From NCBI GenBank assembly GCA_009995225.1, contig JAACPW010000008.1:1-64000 (forward strand): 64,000 nt of DNA. Direction: 5' to 3'. A program made the translations under genes and the position numbers. The notes under the pieces were generated by a model that saw nothing but the letters and a program-made list of their open reading frames with translations, made no database searches and was not told the origin of the DNA. Shown in pieces: positions 57,834 through 64,000 of this stretch. Every line of letters starts with the position of its first letter. The stretch's first letter is position 1. This stretch comes from Sphingomonadales bacterium (GTDB lineage Bacteria > Pseudomonadota > Alphaproteobacteria > Sphingomonadales > Sphingomonadaceae).

Positions 57834-60287
57834 ATGAAATTGCGTCACGCGCTTTGCGCAAGTGCGGCCATGTGCTGCCTGATAACCGCCCCGGCTTTCG
57901 CGCAGGACACTGCCGAGGTTGAGGGTGACGAAATCATCGTTACCGCCGTTGCTCGCGGGCAGAACCGGATCGAAAGCTCGGTCTCGGTCAGCACGATCGG
58001 TGCCGAAGCGATCACCAATCTTGCCGCGCCGTCCGCGGCCGATTTGATCCGCCAGATCCCGGGCATCCGTTCCGAAGCATCGGGCGGCGAAGGCAATGCC
58101 AATATTGCGGTGCGCGGCATTCCGGTTTCTACCGGCGGCGCGCGCTACATCCAGCTTCAAGAAGATGGCCTGCCGATCCTCGAATTCGGCGACATCATTT
58201 TCGGCAATGCCGATAACTTCCTGCGCGCCGACCGTTCGGTCGCCCGCGTCGAAGCAGTGCGCGGCGGTTCGGCCTCGACCTTCGCCTCGAATGCGCCGGG
58301 CGCGGTGATCAACTTCATCTCCAAGACGGGTGAACAGGAAGGCGGCGCGATCCAGGGCAGCGTCGGGCTCGATTTCGAAAGCTACCGGATCGATTTCGAT
58401 TATGGCGCCCCGCTGGCTGATGACCTCTACTTCCACGTCGGCGGCTTCTACCGCACCGGCGAAGGGCCGCGTGATATCGGCTATAACGGCTATGACGGCG
58501 GCCAGATCAAGGCCAATCTCACCAAGGAATTCGACGGCGGATACGTGCGCTTCCATGCCAAGTATCTCGACGATCGCACCCCCACCATCCTGCCGCAGCC
58601 GGTGCGCGTTACCGGCGCTGGCGGCAATCCCGATTATCAGGCGATTGCCGGTTTCGACCCGCGCACGGATTCGCTCTACAGCCCGTTTCTGACGCCGGCC
58701 CAGTCGCTTGACGGCAGCAACAATCCCACCAGCTATGATTTCCGTGACGGGCTTTCGGTGCAGTCGAAGGCCTTCGGGATCGAGAGCGAGATCGACGTGG
58801 GCGGCGGTTGGACGCTGATCAACCGCTTCCGCTTTGCCGACAATTCGGGCAGCTTCCAGTCGCCCTTCCCGGCGGGCGCGGACAGTGCGCAGGCGATTGC
58901 CAACGGCATCGGCGGCGCGGGCTCCAGCATCGTGTTTGCCAGTGGGCCCAATGCCGGGCAGACCGCCAACGCGGCCGACATCGGCGGGAATGGCTTGCTG
59001 GCCAATGTGGTGGTGTTCAACGTCCGGTTGAACAGCCTCGACAACGTCACCAATGATTTCCGCGTCAACAAGGCGTTCGATATCGGCGGCGGCACGGCCA
59101 ACTTCACCAGCGGCTTTTACCTGTCGCGCCAGACAGTCGATACCGATTGGGTTTGGACCAGCCATGTCCAGACCGTGCAGGGCGACGGGCAAGCCGTGCT
59201 GGTCGACATTCGCAATGCGGCAGGCCAGCCAGTCACGCAGAACGGCACCGTCGGCTATAGCGCGAGCTTCTTTGGCAATTGCTGCCGCCGCAGCTATGAT
59301 GTCGATTATTCGACCTATGCGCCCTTCGCCTCGCTTTCTGTCGAACTGGATCGTCTGACGATCGATGCGTCGGTTCGTTACGATTTTGGCGATGCCAGCG
59401 GCACGATCACCGGATCGGACACCGGCTTTGGCGCTGGCATCGCCAGCTTCGATTTCGACCGTAACGGCGCGATCAGCCCCGCCGAAGCGCAAACGGCGGT
59501 TCTGCCGCTCGGCAATGCGCGGCCGGTCAATTATGATTTCGATTACTTCAGCTTCTCGCTGGGGGCCAACTACCTTGTGACCGATGATCTGGGCGTGTTC
59601 GCACGCTACAGCCAGGGCGGCCGTCACACAGCGGACCGTTCGTTGTTCTCGCCTGCGGTGAGCACCATTGATGGCAGCCTGCCGGGCGGCGATCAGGGTG
59701 TGGTTGCCACCGTCGATCAGCTTGAGGCGGGTCTCAAGTATCAGGCCAATGGCCTGTCGCTGTTTGCCACCGGGTTCTTTGCCAAGACGGCGGAAACCAA
59801 TGTTGAACTGGCTCCGCTGGAATTGTTCGACACCGAATACGAAGCCTACGGCATTGAACTGGAAGGCGCCTACCGTGCCGGCCCGCTCACCCTTTCGGCA
59901 GGGGCGACCTGGACCGATGCGGAGATCGTGGATGCGCTGGCGGTCGGCACCATCGGCAACACGCCGCGCCGGCAGGCTGACCTCGTTTATCAGGCCACCG
60001 CACAATATGACGCCGATATGTTCACGCTGGGCGCCAATGTGGTCGGCACCACGGAAAGCTTCACGCAGGACAACAACGATCTGGTGCTGCCCGCCTTTGC
60101 CCAGGTCAACGCTTTCCTCGCCTTCCGCCCGATCGAGCGGATCGAGGTGGGGCTGAACGCGCAGAACCTGTTCAACGTCTCCGGATTTACCGAGGCAGAA
60201 GAAGGCTCGATCCCCGCCAATGGCATCGTGCGGGCGCGCTCGATTGCCGGACGCACGATACTCGCTTCGGTCCGGTTCGACTTTTAG
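57834..60287 (+). CDS. TonB-dependent receptor (probable sucrose uptake, SuxA-like)
   Basis: 817 residues. A signal peptide ends APAFAQ; GDEIIVTAVARGQ is the TonB-box region; the plug has SAADLIRQIPGIRSEASGGE and RVEAVRGGSASTFASNAPG; the C-terminus ends SVRFDF with a terminal Phe, the outer-membrane assembly signal. By locus it carries sucrose across the outer membrane, as SuxA does in Xanthomonas. GAGGAGAGAG precedes the ATG at 57834, favoured over ATG 57786. Confidence 0.9.
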   Translation: MKLRHALCASAAMCCLITAPAFAQDTAEVEGDEIIVTAVARGQNRIESSVSVSTIGAEAITNLAAPSAADLIRQIPGIRSEASGGEGNANIAVRGIPVSTGGARYIQLQEDGLPILEFGDIIFGNADNFLRADRSVARVEAVRGGSASTFASNAPGAVINFISKTGEQEGGAIQGSVGLDFESYRIDFDYGAPLADDLYFHVGGFYRTGEGPRDIGYNGYDGGQIKANLTKEFDGGYVRFHAKYLDDRTPTILPQPVRVTGAGGNPDYQAIAGFDPRTDSLYSPFLTPAQSLDGSNNPTSYDFRDGLSVQSKAFGIESEIDVGGGWTLINRFRFADNSGSFQSPFPAGADSAQAIANGIGGAGSSIVFASGPNAGQTANAADIGGNGLLANVVVFNVRLNSLDNVTNDFRVNKAFDIGGGTANFTSGFYLSRQTVDTDWVWTSHVQTVQGDGQAVLVDIRNAAGQPVTQNGTVGYSASFFGNCCRRSYDVDYSTYAPFASLSVELDRLTIDASVRYDFGDASGTITGSDTGFGAGIASFDFDRNGAISPAEAQTAVLPLGNARPVNYDFDYFSFSLGANYLVTDDLGVFARYSQGGRHTADRSLFSPAVSTIDGSLPGGDQGVVATVDQLEAGLKYQANGLSLFATGFFAKTAETNVELAPLELFDTEYEAYGIELEGAYRAGPLTLSAGATWTDAEIVDALAVGTIGNTPRRQADLVYQATAQYDADMFTLGANVVGTTESFTQDNNDLVLPAFAQVNAFLAFRPIERIEVGLNAQNLFNVSGFTEAEEGSIPANGIVRARSIAGRTILASVRFDF

Positions 60288-60305
60288 GAACCTGTCCGAA
60301 GCACG

Positions 60306-60363
60306 CGGGCCGGTTGCCGCTCTTTCTTCCCCCCGATCCAAGGGTGGGGCCGGCCCGTTTTTT
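60306..60363 (+). terminator. intrinsic terminator inside the sucrose operon
   Basis: CGGGCCGG (60306-60313) pairs perfectly with CCGGCCCG (60350-60357), with C-run/G-run pairing in the loop, and six T residues follow. It lies after the TonB receptor and 28 bp before the GH68 gene. It should reduce, not necessarily abolish, expression of the GH68 and fructokinase genes from the receptor promoter. Confidence 0.82.
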
Positions 60364-60391
60364 GATTGCATAATGGAATGGAAACGCTGCC

Positions 60392-61471
60392 ATGACGAGC
60401 GCCTGGAAAGCCGAACACGTCAAGGGTATCCTGCCTGGGGATGCGGGCTTGATACCGGCAGTGCGCGCGCCTGACCGCTCGGCCCTCGATCCGGCGCGGC
60501 TCTATTGGGATATGTGGCCACTGCAAGATGCGCAGGGGCATCCTGCGCAACTGGCGGGGCGTTCCATGTGGATGGCGCTGACTGCGCCCGATCGCGGCGA
60601 TCCGGCGCTGCGGCATTTCGAGGCGAAGATCCACTGGATCGAGCGGCGCGGCGATGCGTGGCACGATCTGGGGCCGGCGCTTCCCGATCTGGCCGTGCCC
60701 TACGAACGCGAATGGGCCGGATCGGCCTTGCTCGACACAGGCGCAGTGACGCTGTTCTTCACCGCCGCGGGAACCGCAAGGGCCGCAGGTGGCTACCAGC
60801 AGGAACTGTGGTCGACGACTGCGCCGCTTGGCGCTGACGGATGGCCGCGGCAGTGGTCGTTCCCGGTCCCATCCGTTCAAGGCTATGGCCCCTATTACAT
60901 GGCCGCCGATGCCCACGACGGCGCGCCGGGCACCATCAAGGCGTTCCGTGACCCGGCCTTCTTCCGCGACCCTGCCGACGGCGCGCGCTACATCGCCTTC
61001 ACCGCATCGCTGGCCGGATCGGACAGTGCCTTCAACGGCGCCTTCGGAATAGCCCGTTTGACGGCTCAGGGGTGGGTCTTGTGCCCCCCTTGTCTCCATG
61101 CAGACGGCGTCAACAACGAGCTTGAGCGGGCCCATCTGGTCTTTCATGGCGATCGTTACTATGCATTCTGGTCAACGCAGACGGTGACCTTCGCGCCCGG
61201 TCTGAGCCATGCACCGGGCGGGCTTTACGGGATGGTGGCGGACAGCATGGCAGGCCCGTGGCGGCCACTGAACGGGACCGGACTGGTGCTCGCCAATCCG
61301 GCAGACCGTCCGCAACAGACCTATAGCTGGTTCGTCGATGCCTCCCTTACGGTGTGCAGCTTTGTCGATGTCATGCCAGACGGCAGTTTCGGCGGCGTGC
61401 CTGCGCCGCTTTTGCAACTGCGACTGGAAGGTGACCGGGCGACGGTTCGCACGGCGGAGCAGGTCGGCTGA
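60392..61471 (+). CDS. GH68 family sucrose hydrolase/fructosyltransferase without signal peptide
   Basis: 359 residues. The GH68 catalytic set is visible: nucleophile Asp40 in YWDMWPL, EWAGSA (107-112), transition-state stabiliser Asp187 in FRDPAF, and acid/base Glu245 in ELERAHL. Classical GH68 levansucrases are secreted and about 100 residues longer; this one has no signal peptide and sits with a sucrose importer and a fructokinase. It most likely splits sucrose in the cytosol into glucose and fructose. Levan synthesis is less likely. Zymomonas SacC is a related sphingomonad precedent for GH68 sucrase. It overlaps the kinase by TGATG. Confidence 0.88.
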   Translation: MTSAWKAEHVKGILPGDAGLIPAVRAPDRSALDPARLYWDMWPLQDAQGHPAQLAGRSMWMALTAPDRGDPALRHFEAKIHWIERRGDAWHDLGPALPDLAVPYEREWAGSALLDTGAVTLFFTAAGTARAAGGYQQELWSTTAPLGADGWPRQWSFPVPSVQGYGPYYMAADAHDGAPGTIKAFRDPAFFRDPADGARYIAFTASLAGSDSAFNGAFGIARLTAQGWVLCPPCLHADGVNNELERAHLVFHGDRYYAFWSTQTVTFAPGLSHAPGGLYGMVADSMAGPWRPLNGTGLVLANPADRPQQTYSWFVDASLTVCSFVDVMPDGSFGGVPAPLLQLRLEGDRATVRTAEQVG

Positions 61472-62331
61472 TGCTCGGCGGGATCGAGGCGGGCGGCACC
61501 AAGTTCGTGCTGGCCGTCGGCCCTTCGCCCGACCGGATCGCCGCGCGCCACACCATCCCCACCCGTGACCCTGCGACCACGCTGGCCGAGGCGGCGGACT
61601 GGTTCGCGGGCCGAGGCGCGGTCAAGGCGCTTGGCATTGGCAGCTTCGGCCCGGTGGAGCTCGACCGGCAGTCGCAACGCTGGGGTTTTATCACGAACAC
61701 CCCGAAACCGGGCTGGGCGGACTGCAATATCGTGGGCTATTTCGACCAGGCGCTGGGCGTTCCGGTCGGCTTCGATACCGATGTGAACGCGGCGGCGCTG
61801 GCGGAATACGCTGGCGCGGGGGGGACGGGCGGAGGTCTTGCCTATCTCACCATCGGCACCGGGATCGGCGGCGGTCTGGTGCTGGACGGCAAGCCGGTCC
61901 ACGGCATCGCGCACCCCGAAATGGGTCACATCTACCCGCGCCGCCACCCGCAAGACACGGACTTTGCAGGCGTCTGCCCGCATCATGGCGACTGTCTGGA
62001 AGGGCTTGCCAGTGGCCCTGCGATCATGGCGCGCTGGGGCGCTTCGCTGTCCGAACTTCCGGCAGACCATCCCGGTCACGTGATGATCGCCGATTACATC
62101 GCGCAGGCCTGCCATATGCTGTTTGCCAGTGTGGCCGTGGGGAAGATCGTCATCGGCGGCGGGGTAGCGAACACGCCGGGGCTGATCGAGACGGTCGCCC
62201 GGCGCTGCCGCAGCCTTGATGCAGGCTATCTGCCGGGCGGCGCCCGCCATGCCGTGATCCGTCCGCGCCTTGGCGGCGATGCCGGGATCAGGGGCGCGAT
62301 GATGCTGGCTCAGGTCGCAGCAAGGGCTTGA
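61471..62331 (+). CDS. ROK-family fructokinase
   Basis: 286 residues. GIEAGGTKF is the phosphate-binding loop of ROK sugar kinases, DTDVNAAAL contains catalytic Asp104, and the zinc site is formed by His153 (EMGHIYP), Cys169, His172 and Cys175 (VCPHHGDCLEG). GTGIGGGLVLDG completes the set. The zinc pattern and the locus favour fructose as substrate, giving fructose 6-phosphate. Its ATG overlaps the GH68 stop. GGGCTTG-AA-CAAGCCC (62324-62339) forms a hairpin over its stop codon and may end the transcript. Confidence 0.88.
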   Translation: MLGGIEAGGTKFVLAVGPSPDRIAARHTIPTRDPATTLAEAADWFAGRGAVKALGIGSFGPVELDRQSQRWGFITNTPKPGWADCNIVGYFDQALGVPVGFDTDVNAAALAEYAGAGGTGGGLAYLTIGTGIGGGLVLDGKPVHGIAHPEMGHIYPRRHPQDTDFAGVCPHHGDCLEGLASGPAIMARWGASLSELPADHPGHVMIADYIAQACHMLFASVAVGKIVIGGGVANTPGLIETVARRCRSLDAGYLPGGARHAVIRPRLGGDAGIRGAMMLAQVAARA

Positions 62332-62552
62332 ACAAGCCCCGGCGCTGAGAGCCGGGTTCACGAAGGCGCCCAGCAGTCTTGTCAGTTCGGCCGGGGCGGG
62401 CCCCGTCACCGCCGTGTTGGAGACACATGAGACACAGTCCAGAAACCAAAAACCTGCCGCTCCGTTCGTCTTGTCCTGACGGAGCATAGGCGGGTTGCGA
62501 CGGTTCATCGGGCAAGCCTGTCAGCTTCCCGCGCAGTAGGAAAGCGTGTGCG

Positions 62553-63161
62553 TTACCGCAGGGCGAAGGCCTCACGCGCCAGCGCCTCGATCATCGCCTT
62601 ATCCGGCGCGCCCTTCGGCGAAACCCAGCTTCCGCCAACACACAGCACCGGATCAAAGGCGAGCCATTCGGCCGCATTGTCGATCGTGATGCCGCCGGTA
62701 GGGCAGAACCGGCACTGGCCAAATGGCCCCGCCAACGCCTTCAGCGCCGGAAGCCCGCCCGCCGCCATCGCGGGGAAGAACTTGAAACGATCGAGGCCCA
62801 GATCCAGCCCGCGCATGATATCGCCCGCATTGGCAATGCCGGGAAGGAAGGGCACACCGCTTGCAATCGCCGCTTTGCCCAGCGTCTCGGTAAGGCCGGG
62901 GGAGACAATGAATTCGCTCCCCGCAGCCAGGGCCGCGTCGAGCTGATGCGGGTTGGTGACAGTGCCCGCGCCGACGATGGCGCCTTCCACCTGCTTCATC
63001 GCCGTAATGGCTTCGAGCGCCGCAGGGGTGCGCAAGGTGACTTCGAGCACGCGCAATCCGCCCGCCACCAGCGCCTCGGCCAGCGGCACGGCATGGGCGA
63101 TATCGTCAATCACGATAACCGGGATAACCGGCGCGGTGCGCATGATGGTGTCGATCGTCAT
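62553..63161 (-). CDS. eda: KDPG/KHG aldolase (Eda)
   Basis: 202 residues, a class I aldolase barrel. LEVTLRTPAALEAI holds Glu40, and LDRFKFFPA holds the Schiff-base Lys127; GAGTVTNPHQ and CPTGGITIDNAAEWL are further signatures. It cleaves 2-keto-3-deoxy-6-phosphogluconate to pyruvate and glyceraldehyde 3-phosphate, the last step of the Entner-Doudoroff route. It follows edd by 3 bp. The 221 bp between it and the convergent fructokinase hold no gene. Confidence 0.95.
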   Translation of the reverse strand: MTIDTIMRTAPVIPVIVIDDIAHAVPLAEALVAGGLRVLEVTLRTPAALEAITAMKQVEGAIVGAGTVTNPHQLDAALAAGSEFIVSPGLTETLGKAAIASGVPFLPGIANAGDIMRGLDLGLDRFKFFPAMAAGGLPALKALAGPFGQCRFCPTGGITIDNAAEWLAFDPVLCVGGSWVSPKGAPDKAMIEALAREAFALR

Positions 63162-63164
63162 CGC

Positions 63165-64000
63165 TTAGATTCCTCCGGTCGCTAACATCGCGCTGGCGCC
63201 CTGTTCGGCTCCGTCGGCAAAACGGCGCATCATGCCGAACAATTCGCGGCCCGTGCCCATGTCGGGGTGCGGATCGGTAGCGGGTTCGCGGCCTGCAAGA
63301 TCAGCCGTGGTTGAAAGCGTGCCGGTGACGGCGCAGACCCGCACAATGTCGCCATCGCGCAGCCGGGCGAGCGGGCCGCCGCCCAAAGCTTCGGGGGTGC
63401 AGTGGATTGCCGCAGGCACCTTGCCGCTCGCGCCCGACATCCGCCCGTCTGTCACCAGCGCAACCTTGAACCCGCGATCCTGAATCACACCCAGAGCCGG
63501 GGTCAGCTTGTGCAATTCGGGCATTCCGTTGGCGCGTGGGCCCTGGAACCGGACGACCACCACCACATCGCGGTCCAACTCTCCCGCCGCAAAGGCGGCG
63601 TTGACCGCGTGCTGATCCTGGAACACGCGGGCGGGCGCCTCGATGGTCCAGCGGTGTTCCTCGACCGCCGAGGTCTTGATGCAGGCGCGGCCCAGATTGC
63701 CCTGAAGCAGCCGCATCCCGCCATCGGGGCGGAACGGCGCGGCAACGGGGCGCAGCATCGTGTCATCGCCCGCCGGGCCGACATCGCGCCAGACCAGGTC
63801 TTCGCCATCAAGGCCGGGTTCGCGCGCGTAATCGCTGAAATCGCCGCCCCCAACGGTCAGGATATCACCATGCGCAAGGCCTGCTTCCAGCAGTTCGCCG
63901 ATCACGAACCCCATGCCGCCTGCCGCGTGGAACTGGTTCACATCGCCCGAACCATTGGGATAGACCTGCGCAATCAGCGGCACCGCGCCGGACAATTCGC
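63165..64000 (-). CDS. edd: phosphogluconate dehydratase (Edd), C-terminal part, cut by window edge
   Basis: About 278 C-terminal residues are present; the start lies beyond the window. [56 protein letters not shown] and [19 protein letters not shown] are IlvD/Edd-family blocks, and adjacency to eda identifies it as Edd rather than dihydroxy-acid dehydratase. It dehydrates 6-phosphogluconate to KDPG with a 4Fe-4S or 2Fe-2S cluster; the Cys ligands would be in the missing part. Confidence 0.95.
   Translation of the reverse strand, partial: ELSGAVPLIAQVYPNGSGDVNQFHAAGGMGFVIGELLEAGLAHGDILTVGGGDFSDYAREPGLDGEDLVWRDVGPAGDDTMLRPVAAPFRPDGGMRLLQGNLGRACIKTSAVEEHRWTIEAPARVFQDQHAVNAAFAAGELDRDVVVVVRFQGPRANGMPELHKLTPALGVIQDRGFKVALVTDGRMSGASGKVPAAIHCTPEALGGGPLARLRDGDIVRVCAVTGTLSTTADLAGREPATDPHPDMGTGRELFGMMRRFADGAEQGASAMLATGGI

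Noticed and set aside
57780..60371. 863-residue open frame on the minus strand
   Set aside because: It mirrors the TonB receptor gene, which has a signal peptide, plug and terminal Phe; the mirror frame has no recognisable domain.
1..64000. CRISPR array, prophage, insertion sequence or tRNA genes
   Set aside because: I found no regularly spaced repeats, transposase or phage structural motifs, or cloverleaf genes on either strand by reading; a dedicated scan was not possible.

Overview
The window is GC-rich, densely packed alphaproteobacterial chromosome, most like a sphingomonad (Sphingomonadaceae/Erythrobacteraceae). The evidence is two TonB-dependent receptors, NodT-type outer-membrane efflux lipoproteins, HWE-kinase and FixJ-type signalling, an Entner-Doudoroff pair (edd-eda), and an inverted repeat built on the CTTCGACAAGCTCAG core that is common in sphingomonad intergenic DNA. 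No phage, transposase, CRISPR array, tRNA or rRNA was recognised. A parS-like ParB site at 34717-34732 marks the DNA as chromosomal.

Layout. 0.5-8 kb: an RND tripartite efflux operon (adaptor, pump, outer-membrane factor), then a signal-less NMT1/THI5-like protein, a methyltransferase and a DUF2805 protein, all on the minus strand. 8.1-11.4 kb: a secreted TolB-propeller/amidohydrolase fusion. 11.4-18.1 kb: a second RND operon diverging from a TetR regulator, with a perfect operator between them. 18.5-34.5 kb: a sensing region. It holds a FixJ-type regulator with a PAS histidine kinase, a minus-strand run PilZ / GAF-GGDEF-EAL / BLUF, an AppA-like BLUF-B12/SCHIC photoreceptor, an EcfG-like sigma factor, a CPA antiporter, a candidate structured small RNA, two Crp/Fnr regulators, an HWE kinase with its receiver, an MscS channel, a SemiSWEET and a PRC-barrel protein.

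The most interesting region is 34.7-47.7 kb, a divergent cluster that reads as a complete sulfoquinovose (SQ) catabolic locus of the oxidative sulfo-ASMO type. Its minus arm is TonB receptor - MFS - YeiH-type sulfate/sulfite exporter - GlpD - SsuE-like FMN reductase - a RibB-like protein that has lost its metal ligands. Its plus arm is a GH31 sulfoquinovosidase with the K-E-R-W-Y signature - LacI regulator - aldo/keto reductase - SsuD/SmoC-like flavin monooxygenase. Predicted flow: SQ-glycerol enters through the TonB receptor and MFS; the GH31 enzyme releases SQ and glycerol; FMN reductase plus monooxygenase remove sulfite to give 6-oxo-glucose; the aldo/keto reductase makes glucose; YeiH exports sulfur oxyanion; GlpD handles the glycerol after phosphorylation.

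47.7-53 kb holds a frameshifted TonB-C-like gene, a two-subunit acyl-CoA dehydrogenase operon, and an ECF sigma / NrsF anti-sigma pair in which each gene carries an in-frame stop. 53-55.2 kb holds a DEAD-box helicase and a small unknown protein. 55.3-62.3 kb is a sucrose locus (LacI, SLC45-like MFS, TonB receptor, signal-less GH68 enzyme, ROK fructokinase) with a 38-bp operator-like inverted repeat. 62.5-64 kb is eda-edd, cut by the window edge; it would take glucose from both sugar loci into the Entner-Doudoroff pathway.
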